Source: WJMT01 sp964445575
Lineage (GTDB): Bacteria; Acidobacteriota; Aminicenantia; Aminicenantales; Aminicenantaceae
Length of the DNA stretch: 64,000 bases
Assembly: GCA_964445575.1 (NCBI GenBank)
Contig: CAYULB010000007.1
Span: 1 to 64,000 of the forward strand
Direction: 5' to 3'
The notes below the pieces were generated by a model that was not told where the DNA came from, searched no databases, and saw nothing but the letters and a program-made list of their open reading frames with translations. Each line of letters opens with the position of its first letter. Position 1 is the first letter of the stretch. Shown here one piece after another: positions 8,535 to 15,935 of this stretch. Both the position numbers and the translations under genes were made by a program.

Positions 8535-8874
8535 ACTTTCTCTAGTGGCTAACCTTTTTGAAATCATGGAACAGAAGGCAAAGCAAGAAAATGCCCAAAA
8601 AATCACCTATGTTAAACTTAAAGTGGGAGTAGTGTCTGGAGCTGTTCCAGAACTTTTGAAGACCGCTTTTGATATCTACAAAAAAGATACTATTGCCTCA
8701 GACGCAAAGCTTGAAATCGAAAAAGTCCCTCTCAAACTCAAATGCAAAAAATGCGGATCAGTGACAACAAAAGATGACCTGGTGCTGAACTGCAGCCAAT
8801 GCAGCTCCACTGACCTTGAAACCTTGGCCGGGACAGATTTATATCTGGAAAAAATGGAGCTCGAAATTGAATAA
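8527..8874 (+). CDS. hypA: Hydrogenase maturation nickel metallochaperone HypA
   Basis: A 115-residue HypA/HybF protein. The N-terminal M-H2-E3 nickel motif is intact and two CxxC pairs (C73/C76 and C89/C92) form the structural zinc site. The start overlaps the end of hypB by 8 bp. It is the last gene of the apparent sigma-54-driven operon. HypC, HypD, HypE and HypF are not in the window, so the maturation set is split in this genome. Confidence 0.95.
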   Translation: MHELSLVANLFEIMEQKAKQENAQKITYVKLKVGVVSGAVPELLKTAFDIYKKDTIASDAKLEIEKVPLKLKCKKCGSVTTKDDLVLNCSQCSSTDLETLAGTDLYLEKMELEIE

Positions 8875-8911
8875 AAGGGGTCAGCTTTTTAGAAAAAATT
8901 ATTTATTTAGG

Positions 8912-8940
8912 TATTTATTTTTTCAAAAAAATGCTATAAT
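8912..8940 (+). promoter_or_regulatory. Probable promoter of the cold-shock gene
   Basis: A perfect -10 hexamer TATAAT lies at 8935-8940, with an AT-rich, weakly matching -35 around 8912-8917. Transcription would start near 8947, leaving a leader of about 120 nt before the csp start codon. Confidence 0.5.
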
Positions 8941-8946
8941 ACTATT

Positions 8947-9065
8947 AATCAGTAAAGGTCTGTCTTTAGGGACAGGCCGGTTTCGTTCTGTAGGAGAGGA
9001 CCATTTTTATAAGTGGCATCCTCCAGTTTGGAACCTTGAGTACTTTAGGAAAGGAGAATGCCACA
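8947..9065 (+). promoter_or_regulatory. Long 5' leader of the cold-shock gene
   Basis: The leader can form an 8-bp stem (8957-8964/8971-8978, one G-U pair) and a second imperfect stem in which GGAG near 8993 faces CTCC near 9024. A ribosome site, AAAGGAG, sits about 8 bases before the ATG at 9066. Long structured leaders that switch fold with temperature are known for cspA-type genes. Whether this leader does so is not shown by the sequence. Confidence 0.4.
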
Positions 9066-9266
9066 ATGGCTAACGGAACTGTTAAATGGTTCAATAGCAG
9101 CAAAGGTTACGGCTTCATTGAGCAGGAAGACGGACCTGATGTGTTTGTTCATCATTCAGCGATCAACGCATCGGGTTTCAAGTCGCTCAAAGAAGGCGAT
9201 AAGGTGACCTTTGAGATCGAACAGGGTCCCAAAGGGCCTGCGGCGAAAAACGTAACCGTAGTCTAG
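9066..9266 (+). CDS. csp: Cold-shock protein (CspA family)
   Basis: A 66-residue single cold-shock domain with RNP1-like KGYGFIE and RNP2-like VFVHHSAI motifs that bind single-stranded RNA or DNA. The start is placed at 9066 because AAAGGAG lies just upstream and the product then begins MANGTVKWF, as in the family; an upstream in-frame ATG at 9036 would add ten unconserved residues. Codon use and GC look richer than in neighbours, typical of a highly expressed gene. It has its own promoter and terminator. Confidence 0.95.
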   Translation: MANGTVKWFNSSKGYGFIEQEDGPDVFVHHSAINASGFKSLKEGDKVTFEIEQGPKGPAAKNVTVV

Positions 9267-9286
9267 CTCGAAACCATTAAAACACT

Positions 9287-9325
9287 AAAAGGGCGTTCTC
9301 TTCATCGAGAATGCCCTTTTTATTT
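9287..9325 (+). terminator. Strong intrinsic terminator after csp
   Basis: AAAAGGGCGTTCTC (9287-9300) pairs with GAGAATGCCCTTTT (9307-9320) across a TTCATC loop. One G-T pair breaks the match, and a T-rich tail follows. Confidence 0.9.
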
Positions 9326-9550
9326 ATACTAACTTTCCATTAACAAATACCTAGAGTGAGCTGATTCGAAATTCATACAACCTGGATTTGTGAATAATCA
9401 AGATCAAACAAAAAAAATAGAACCGTCACCTAGCCTGGATTATTCACGAGTCAAGGTTGCGGCAGATGCGAGGCACAGGGCATGAAGCCGTGGTCCTTCA
9501 CTGCGAATGCCCTGCAACGAAGCAGATGCCGTGAGATCGGCTCGCCTGAA
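9326..9550. other. Intergenic segment with inverted repeats
   Basis: No ORF of note. GTGAATAATC (9390-9399) and GATTATTCAC (9438-9447) form a perfect 10-bp inverted pair, each next to a CCTGGAT word (9381 and 9434). CAGGGCAT (9476-9483) and ATGCCCTG (9507-9514) form a second hairpin. The stretch 9440-9545 is clearly more GC-rich than its surroundings. It may be the decayed end of a transposable element or a structured RNA; no transposase remnant was recognised. Confidence 0.5.
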
Positions 9551-9687
9551 AGGTAAAAAAATGGCGATTAAAATAGAAAATTCAAAGAGGGAAAATGTTC
9601 AAGACATTGTTCTTGAAAAAATCTTGTATATCGCTGAAAATAAGTTGATAATGAAAACATCGCCATTTTTTTATGAATAGGTCAGGT
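9551..9687. repeat. MITE-like repeat, copy 1 (15-bp terminal inverted repeats)
   Basis: TAAAAAAATGGCGAT (9554-9568) is the exact reverse complement of 9659-9673. The interior is AT-rich. A second copy at 13171-13287 shares AGGTAAAAAA at the left end, the core TTCTTGAAAAAATCTTGT, GCTGAAAATAA, and the right end TTTTTTTATGAAT. No transposase is encoded. It sits directly upstream of the EndoQ-UvrD gene. Confidence 0.7.
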
Positions 9688-9712
9688 TAGTTTAGTTTAA
9701 AATAAATTCAAT

Positions 9713-12700
9713 ATGCGTTTTATAAGTGACCTTCACATCCATTCTCACTTCTCTCGGGCTACCAGCAAGCAGCTAGTGCCGGAATTTATTGACTACTGGG
9801 CAAGACTCAAAGGGATCTCTGCAGTGGGCACAGGGGACTTCACTCATCCTGGCTGGCTCAACGAACTTAAAGAAAAATTAGAACCAGTAGAAGATGGTCT
9901 GTTTGAACTTAAAAAAAAATTCAAAAAAAACCTAGACATCCCTAAGCCAAAAAATCTTTGTTCTGAAGTGAGATTTATCTTGTCCACAGAGATAAGCAGT
10001 ATTTACAAAAAAAATAGTAAAGTCAGAAAAGTGCACAATGTCATTTTGTCTCCAGACTTTGCCACAGCTGAAAAAATTCAGAAATCCCTTCTGAAGATCG
10101 GTGGAAATATTACATCTGATGGGAGGCCGATTTTAGGTCTTGATTCCAAAGATCTGCTGGAAATGACCCTAGAGGCTTCTGATAAGACATTCTTTATCCC
10201 CGCTCATATTTGGACTCCATGGTTTTCTGTGCTCGGTTCAAAATCAGGATTTGATTCTATAGAAGAGTGTTTTGAAGACCTAACCCCATTAATATCTGCG
10301 GTTGAGACAGGCCTTTCTACAGATGCTCCCATGCACTGGATGTGTACGTTTCTGGACAGATTCAATTTGGTATCAAATTCCGATGCACACTCTTCTGAAA
10401 AACTGGGCCGCAATGCCAACATTTTTAACACAGAACTGACATACTCACACATCATCAAAGCCCTGGAATCAGGGGACCCAGATAAATTTAAAGGAACCAT
10501 AGACCTATTCCCTCAAGAAGGAAAATACCACTATGACGGACACAGAAAATGCGGAATAAGATGGAACCCAGTTCAAACCCTTCAAAACAAAAAAATCTGT
10601 CCTCAATGTGGGAAAAAAGTCACCATAGGGGTGATGCATAGAGTGGTGGAACTATCAGACCGGGAAGATCTTGATGAACGTCCCAACAAGCTTCCTTTCA
10701 TCTCCATAATCCCCTTAAAAGAAATTCTATCTGAAATAACAGGGGTCGGCTCCACATCAAAAGCAGTTGATTCAGAATATTTTTCCCTGATCCGGAGCTG
10801 CGGTCCTGAACTGCACATCCTTCTTGACCTTCCTCCTGAAGAGCTTAATAAAAGAGGATTTGAAGTTTTAGCCGAAGCTGTGAAAAGAATGCGCAACAGG
10901 CAGGTTATTATCCAAGAAGGTTTTGATGGTGAGTATGGAAGAATTCGCGTCTTTAATCACAAGAAATCATTCACCAGGGAAAGTCAAAAAAATCTTTTTC
11001 ACAAAAAAACAGAAGCCCCTTCTGTTGTGCCGAAACGAAAAATCATTAATTTTGACCTCAAGGATTATAGAAAGCTTCAGAAAAAAATTCCCCCCGCCCC
11101 TTCTCAACTTTTACTTGAAGCAAAGGAAAACCAGACAGAAAAACAAAAAGAACTGCTGTCAGTGAAACATCTTAATACAGAGCAAAAACAAGCTGTGGAG
11201 CATAACAAAGGTCCGGCAGCTGTCATTGCTGGCCCAGGAACCGGTAAAACACATACTCTCTGCTGCAGAATGGCCTATATAATCCAAAGGAATAAAACAC
11301 CTCCTGGAAATATCCTTGCTGTCACCTTTACAAATAAGGCCGCAGGAGAGATGAAGAACAGACTTAATGACATGGTTGGCCACAAATCAAAACTCACTGG
11401 AATCCGTGTGGCAACCTTTCATGCCTTTGGATATGAAATACTCAAAAAACACTGTGAACTTCTGAACAGAAGTAAAAACTTTTCAATTATAAGCGAGGAA
11501 GAGAGAACTGACTTTCTTCAAGATATATTCGGCTTCAAACATCAAAAAGCAACCGCGACCGCCAAAGTTATTAAAGAGGCCAAACAAAACCTGAGAATGC
11601 TCGAAGAGGCCAAAGAGTCTCCTCTTTGTTCTCTTCTTACATCATATGAAGAAAAACTCATAGAATCTGATCTGTTTGATATTGACGACTGTATATATCA
11701 GCCCCTGTTTCTTTTCTCCAACTTTCCTTCCCTGTTAATTCAATACAGAAAAAGTATTTCCTGCATGCTCGTAGATGAGTTCCAGGATATAAACTGTGTT
11801 CAATATGAGATAATGAGAAAAATTATGCCTGAACAGGATGCTTCTCTTTATATCATTGGAGATCCGGACCAATCCATATACGGATTTCGGGGAGCAGGCC
11901 CCCGTTTTCTGAATGATTTTCTAAAAGACTATCCCAAAGCATCCATCTACAGACTAAAACAGAGTTATAGGTGCTCCGATCTTATTCTCAGAGCTTCAGG
12001 AAAACTAGTCCAAAAAAATGAGTTTGAAAGAGACCATTTGAAAGGTCTTTTCAGGGGAGTGAAAGTCAACCTCGTTTCAAACGCAACTGAGAAGAGTGAA
12101 GCAGAATTTGTAGCCCGCAGAATAGAGGATATTATCGGAGGAGTGCGTTTTTTTTCAATTGATTCTGAAATAAGCGAAGGTGAAGAAAAAGAAGGGATAA
12201 ACAGTTTTTCTGATTTTGCAGTATTGTGCCGAACAAAAGAACAAATGAAACCCATTGAAAAAGCTTTTAACGACCACAGCATCCCCTTTCAAAAAGTAGG
12301 GGAAACTCCTTTTTTCCGTGAAGAGCCCCTAAAATCAGTCCTAAATGTCTATAGGCTCAGCCTTCATCAAGAAAATGCTTTTCTCAAACAAAGCTTAATC
12401 AGAAAAAAAACCATTAAGGCTGGATATATCTCTGGTCTTCCTGATCTAACAGAAAACAAGCCGGTCAGAGAAGGACTTACCAGCATCATCAACCATTTCT
12501 TTTCCCGAGAAAAAAAGTCGGCCGAGGATTCTATCAAGAAACTTTTGGATCTGGCCGAAGATTATAAAAACAATACAGAAGAATTTTTAAAGCACATCTC
12601 TCTAGGTTCAGGTGCTGACACCCATGATTCTTCTCTTGAAAGCATAGCTTTAATGACACTTCATGCTGCCAAAGGGCTGGAATTCACCTGTGTTTTTATC

Positions 12701-12967
12701 ACAGGATGTGAAGAGGGCATTCTCCCGTACTCTCTTTTCCCGGGGCATAAAGCAGACCGAGAAGAAGAAAGACGAATTTTGTATGTAGGCATGACCCGAG
12801 CTAAAAAACATCTCTATTTAACTTACGCAAAAAGGAGATTTATTCAAGGAAAATGCTTTGAGTTAAAAAGAAGCAGTTTCTTGGATGATATTGAAGCCGC
12901 TTTTATAAAAAGCACGGTTTCTCCATTCCAACGAAAAAAAACTCCCCAGATGAAGCTATTCTCTTAA
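9713..12967 (+). CDS. EndoQ-like PHP nuclease fused to UvrD/Rep helicase
   Basis: A 1084-residue fusion. The N-terminal ~420 residues match the PHP-type EndoQ family (TIGR00375-like). They carry D6-H8-H10 in SDLHIHSH, TEISS, PAHIWTPW and SNSDAH metal-binding motifs, plus a four-Cys zinc site (near residues 278-300). EndoQ cleaves DNA 5' of deaminated bases such as hypoxanthine and uracil. The C-terminal ~600 residues are an SF1A helicase: AGPGTGKT (about 506-513), DEFQD (about 689-693), GDPDQSIYGFRGA, QSYRC, TLHAAKGLEF and YVGMTRAKK. All helicase motifs appear intact. The likely role is incision and strand removal in an alternative repair pathway; coupling of the two activities is inferred. 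It is flanked on both sides by related repeats. Confidence 0.9.
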   Translation: MRFISDLHIHSHFSRATSKQLVPEFIDYWARLKGISAVGTGDFTHPGWLNELKEKLEPVEDGLFELKKKFKKNLDIPKPKNLCSEVRFILSTEISSIYKKNSKVRKVHNVILSPDFATAEKIQKSLLKIGGNITSDGRPILGLDSKDLLEMTLEASDKTFFIPAHIWTPWFSVLGSKSGFDSIEECFEDLTPLISAVETGLSTDAPMHWMCTFLDRFNLVSNSDAHSSEKLGRNANIFNTELTYSHIIKALESGDPDKFKGTIDLFPQEGKYHYDGHRKCGIRWNPVQTLQNKKICPQCGKKVTIGVMHRVVELSDREDLDERPNKLPFISIIPLKEILSEITGVGSTSKAVDSEYFSLIRSCGPELHILLDLPPEELNKRGFEVLAEAVKRMRNRQVIIQEGFDGEYGRIRVFNHKKSFTRESQKNLFHKKTEAPSVVPKRKIINFDLKDYRKLQKKIPPAPSQLLLEAKENQTEKQKELLSVKHLNTEQKQAVEHNKGPAAVIAGPGTGKTHTLCCRMAYIIQRNKTPPGNILAVTFTNKAAGEMKNRLNDMVGHKSKLTGIRVATFHAFGYEILKKHCELLNRSKNFSIISEEERTDFLQDIFGFKHQKATATAKVIKEAKQNLRMLEEAKESPLCSLLTSYEEKLIESDLFDIDDCIYQPLFLFSNFPSLLIQYRKSISCMLVDEFQDINCVQYEIMRKIMPEQDASLYIIGDPDQSIYGFRGAGPRFLNDFLKDYPKASIYRLKQSYRCSDLILRASGKLVQKNEFERDHLKGLFRGVKVNLVSNATEKSEAEFVARRIEDIIGGVRFFSIDSEISEGEEKEGINSFSDFAVLCRTKEQMKPIEKAFNDHSIPFQKVGETPFFREEPLKSVLNVYRLSLHQENAFLKQSLIRKKTIKAGYISGLPDLTENKPVREGLTSIINHFFSREKKSAEDSIKKLLDLAEDYKNNTEEFLKHISLGSGADTHDSSLESIALMTLHAAKGLEFTCVFITGCEEGILPYSLFPGHKADREEERRILYVGMTRAKKHLYLTYAKRRFIQGKCFELKRSSFLDDIEAAFIKSTVSPFQRKKTPQMKLFS

Positions 12968-13170
12968 ACCCAACAAAAATATCATGGAAGAATCTTTCAT
13001 TCCGTGATATGCATACACATTGTCTTTTGACGGGAGAGAGATTCCTCGCTGGGGAATCGAACGGGTGACGAATCCCATGCCTTCTCCCCTCATAATGGTG
13101 TTGAAGATTCTCACAAATCTTATTCAAAGTTTGACAACCTTTCTCAAGAGTGCTAAAAAGCTTTCAAGTT
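12968..13170. other. Intergenic segment with hairpins, no gene
   Basis: An 11-bp stem with one wobble (12979-12989/13000-13010) follows the helicase stop and may be its terminator, though no T run follows. Downstream, GATTCC and GGAATC around 13041-13059 form a hairpin with a 7-base loop, and GGGAGA pairs with TCTCCC around it. The shape vaguely recalls part of a tRNA on the minus strand, but no complete cloverleaf can be drawn. Confidence 0.5.
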
Positions 13171-13287
13171 AGGTAAAAAATACAAACAAGAAAAATGCTT
13201 AGGTCATTATTCTTGAAAAAATCTTGTGCATTGCTGAAAATAAAATAATAATAAACTCATCACAATTTTTTTATGAATGGATCAGGT
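13171..13287. repeat. MITE-like repeat, copy 2
   Basis: This copy is about 20 bp shorter than the one at 9551-9687. It shares the left AGGTAAAAAA, the core TTCTTGAAAAAATCTTGT, GCTGAAAATAA, and the right end TTTTTTTATGAATRG-TCAGGT. Its terminal inverted repeats are degenerate. The annotated start codon of the following methyltransferase (13273) lies inside the right end of the repeat. Confidence 0.7.
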
Positions 13288-14211
13288 AAATTGAAGATAC
13301 CCCTAAACAAGCACTTTTTTTTCACCAGAACAGAATGTCCTGTCTGTTCAAGCCCCAATATCAAACCATTCAGAAAAAGAAATGTTTCCTATAAAGACTT
13401 TAATCACAACCAGATTAAAATCACTGACAGTGACTATGGAAAAATTTGGGACCTAAGCCGATGCTTTGACTGCACCCATATCTTTGCAAATCCCTGTCCC
13501 ACTTCAGAATACATTCAATCCCTATACAAAAAAATAAAAGATCCTTCCTATGAAGAAGAGACAGCGGGACGCAAAAAAAATTTTTTTCCTATCCTTTGGA
13601 ACACCCATGAAATCCTTCCAGGACGGGGGAATATATTTGATGTGGGAGCTGCCACAGGAATTTTCTTAAACCTGGCCCAAAAATATGGGTGGAATCCTGA
13701 TGGTATTGAAGCCAGCACATGGGCGGTTGATAGAGCAAGAGAAAAATACAATCTTAATATTCAAAAGGGCACCTTTGAATCAGCCGAACTTAAAAAGGAT
13801 CACTACCAAGCTGTCACTATGATCGATTTTATTGAACACATTCCCCATCCCTTTAAAGCTGTCCTCAAAGCACAAGAAATTTTAAGACCTGGAGGGCTGC
13901 TGTGCCTGGTCACCCCAAACCAGCACAGTCTAGCTGCTAAATTATCAGGCAGAAAATGGTGGCATTTCAGGCCAGCACACATTCACTATTTCACAAAAAA
14001 AAGCCTTCAGATTCTTATGCAGAATGCAGGATTTAAAACAGTCAAAATAAGAAGTTACTACTGGACTTTTTCTGCTCACTATCTTATCTCAAGGTTTAAC
14101 ATTCTGAGCTTTTTAATAGACAATCACATTCTTTCTTCTTTTTTCAAAAAAATTCCGATAAAATTGGCTCTAGGTGATTCAATAGAGCTTTATGCTCAAA
14201 AAATAGATTGA
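13273..14211 (+). CDS. SAM-dependent methyltransferase with N-terminal zinc-ribbon-like motif
   Basis: A 312-residue class I methyltransferase (Methyltransf_23-like). N-terminal CxxC pairs C22/C25 and C64/C67 suggest a small zinc site. The SAM-binding motif I, IFDVGAATGIF, is at 121-131, and the acidic motif MIDFIEHIPHP follows around 178-188. The first codons (MNGSGK) fall in the right end of a dispersed repeat, so the true start may be downstream, for example TTG at 13291. The gene ends one base before the UbiA-family gene and is probably cotranscribed with it. This type often modifies glycans or lipid-linked sugars; the substrate is unknown. Confidence 0.8.
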   Translation: MNGSGKLKIPLNKHFFFTRTECPVCSSPNIKPFRKRNVSYKDFNHNQIKITDSDYGKIWDLSRCFDCTHIFANPCPTSEYIQSLYKKIKDPSYEEETAGRKKNFFPILWNTHEILPGRGNIFDVGAATGIFLNLAQKYGWNPDGIEASTWAVDRAREKYNLNIQKGTFESAELKKDHYQAVTMIDFIEHIPHPFKAVLKAQEILRPGGLLCLVTPNQHSLAAKLSGRKWWHFRPAHIHYFTKKSLQILMQNAGFKTVKIRSYYWTFSAHYLISRFNILSFLIDNHILSSFFKKIPIKLALGDSIELYAQKID

Positions 14212-14212
14212 C

Positions 14213-15121
14213 ATGAACTCCTATCTAAAAGCAGCTCGACCTGAAAGATGGCCCAGAAGCCTTGCTATCTTTGTGGGAACTGCCTCCTTCTTTCTGCTTA
14301 ACAGAGAGCAGAGTGCTGCCTTAAGTCTCAACATGATTCTATTGAGGTCCCTGTTTATTTTCCTCCTGACATGGGCTATCTCCACAGCTAATTATATCAT
14401 TAATGAGATAGTGGACGCTCCTTTTGACATTCACCACCCTACTAAAAAGAACCGCCCCTTAATCCGAGGAGAGATCAGAAAGTTTCCGTTTCTCTTTTTG
14501 GGACTGATACTTTCTCTAAGCAGCCTTACAGCAGCCTTTTTGTTCTTTAATAAAGCTTTCTTTTTCTCTTTGCTGGCACTGTTGGTGGCAGGATTTATTT
14601 ACAATCTAAAACCCATTAGAACCAAAGACATTCCTTTTCTTGATTCCATATCTGAATCGGCCAACAATCCTATCCGTTTTTTTATTGGATGGTATGCTTT
14701 TGCACAAACTGAAAATTTTCCTCCTCTGTCTCTCATAGTGAGCTGGTGGGCTTTTGGAAATTTTCTTATGGTCGCCAAAAGACTCTCGGAATTCAGGTTC
14801 CTTAAAGAAAATGCTGGGAATTACAGGGCTTCGTTAAAAAGATACTCCAAAATATCACTTATTCTAGGGATGGTCATAAGTGTGTTGTTCTTTTTTGCAG
14901 CATTCTTTTATTTTGCCCTATCCTTTAAGCTCCAATCCTTCTGTTATCTTTCTCCCCTGCTGTTTATATACTTTATTATTTTTTTCAAACACACACTGCA
15001 AAAAAAAGAAGTTATGGAAGAACCAGAAAGACTGCTTAAAAATCCTTGGTTTGCCGGCTACACCCTGTTTTTGATATTGATTTTTTTCACTTCTTTTCTT
15101 ATGGACAAAATGGGGCATTAG
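14213..15121 (+). CDS. UbiA-family prenyltransferase, DPPR-synthase-like
   Basis: A 302-residue polytopic membrane protein with about eight hydrophobic segments. The first Asp-rich motif is N64-E65, D68, D72, with HPTKKNRP (75-82). The second motif region reads YNLKPIRTKDIPFLDSISES. HPTK-x-x-RP and the TKDIP context resemble 5-phosphoribosyl-1-diphosphate:decaprenyl-phosphate phosphoribosyltransferases more than quinone UbiA enzymes. It may therefore make a polyprenyl-phosphate-linked pentose precursor for envelope glycans. It is close-packed after the methyltransferase (1-bp gap). The exact substrate is inferred. Confidence 0.75.
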   Translation: MNSYLKAARPERWPRSLAIFVGTASFFLLNREQSAALSLNMILLRSLFIFLLTWAISTANYIINEIVDAPFDIHHPTKKNRPLIRGEIRKFPFLFLGLILSLSSLTAAFLFFNKAFFFSLLALLVAGFIYNLKPIRTKDIPFLDSISESANNPIRFFIGWYAFAQTENFPPLSLIVSWWAFGNFLMVAKRLSEFRFLKENAGNYRASLKRYSKISLILGMVISVLFFFAAFFYFALSFKLQSFCYLSPLLFIYFIIFFKHTLQKKEVMEEPERLLKNPWFAGYTLFLILIFFTSFLMDKMGH

Positions 15122-15161
15122 CAAGAAGGATTCCTACTCTGAGTTTATTCATAAGTTGACA

Positions 15162-15210
15162 AAAACAGTACCGCCTTACCTGTTTACCTTGTTTTTCTGC
15201 CGAGTCTATT
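15162..15210. repeat. Dispersed repeat B, copy 1
   Basis: Contains AAAACAGTACCG followed by TTACCTGTTTACCTTGTTTTT and ending in GTCTATT. It is closely matched by the sequence at 40314-40366. Both copies lie in intergenic gaps next to unrelated genes. Confidence 0.6.
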
Positions 15211-15287
15211 GGGATTAATTTTCTTGTTCTTGTTTTTATCCTGCAGCTTATGATAAATTAATATTGACTTTTTGAAAGGGAATAGTG

Positions 15288-15935
15288 ATGCAAACAGCAG
15301 AAGTGATATTAAAACTTTTACTGGCCACTGCTTTAGGGGGACTCATCGGCTTGGAAAGAGAATCCAGCCGAAAACCAGCAGGGCTTAGAACGAATATCCT
15401 TATATGTCTTGGCTCAACCATGGTGATGATCTTGTCAGGGCTTCTTCTTGAGGGGAAAGAGACATCCATGGGAGACCTGACTCGGATAGCCGCTGGAGTC
15501 ATAACAGGGATCGGTTTTATTGGGGCAGGCACCATAATCCAGTCTAAAGGTATGGTCATCGGGCTCACCACTGCGGCTGGAATCTGGGCTGTCTCTGTGC
15601 TGGGACTTGTTATTGGATCTGGGTATTATCTCTTTGCTGTTATTTTCACGGTTATTGTCATCCTAAATCTTTTTATTCTAGGAAAAATTGAAAAAGAGCA
15701 CATAAAGAAAGGAACATACCGCTACACTGTCAAATCTGAATCTTCCAAAAAAATATTACTGGATATTAAGAAAATCGCTCTTCATGAAGGCATAAAATTC
15801 AAAGAAATTTCCCATAAAAAAGAAGGAGCCCTTACCATCATCTCCTTTGCCTTTGAGGCCCCCGATGAAAACGAACAATGTTTCTACAAGAGCCTTACAG
15901 ATCTAAAAGAAATCAAAGAACTTAATATTGATTAA
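15288..15935 (+). CDS. mgtC: MgtC/SapB family membrane protein
   Basis: About 215 residues. The N-terminal ~130 residues form four hydrophobic helices with the family signature GGLIGLERE (about 17-25), LRTNILICLGS and GIGFIGAGTI. A C-terminal ACT-like cytosolic domain follows (about 145-215). MgtC proteins act in the inner membrane in adaptation to low magnesium and can modulate the F-type ATPase. The ATG at 15288 is preferred over the adjoining GTG at 15285, behind a GAAAGGGA site. The 3' end overlaps rdgB by 8 bp. Confidence 0.85.
   Translation: MQTAEVILKLLLATALGGLIGLERESSRKPAGLRTNILICLGSTMVMILSGLLLEGKETSMGDLTRIAAGVITGIGFIGAGTIIQSKGMVIGLTTAAGIWAVSVLGLVIGSGYYLFAVIFTVIVILNLFILGKIEKEHIKKGTYRYTVKSESSKKILLDIKKIALHEGIKFKEISHKKEGALTIISFAFEAPDENEQCFYKSLTDLKEIKELNID

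Noticed and set aside
9036..9065. Earlier in-frame start of the cold-shock protein
   Set aside because: It would add ten unconserved residues ([10 protein letters not shown]), and the AAAGGAG site fits the ATG at 9066.
8816..9073. Plus-strand ORF of 85 residues over the end of hypA and the csp leader
   Set aside because: It overlaps hypA in another frame and covers promoter and leader signals; composition is not protein-like.
13030..13100. Possible tRNA on the minus strand
   Set aside because: A hairpin with a 7-base loop and an acceptor-like GGGAGA/TCTCCC pairing are present, and GTTCGATTCCCC looks like a T-loop. The T-stem does not pair, though, and no D or anticodon arm can be drawn.
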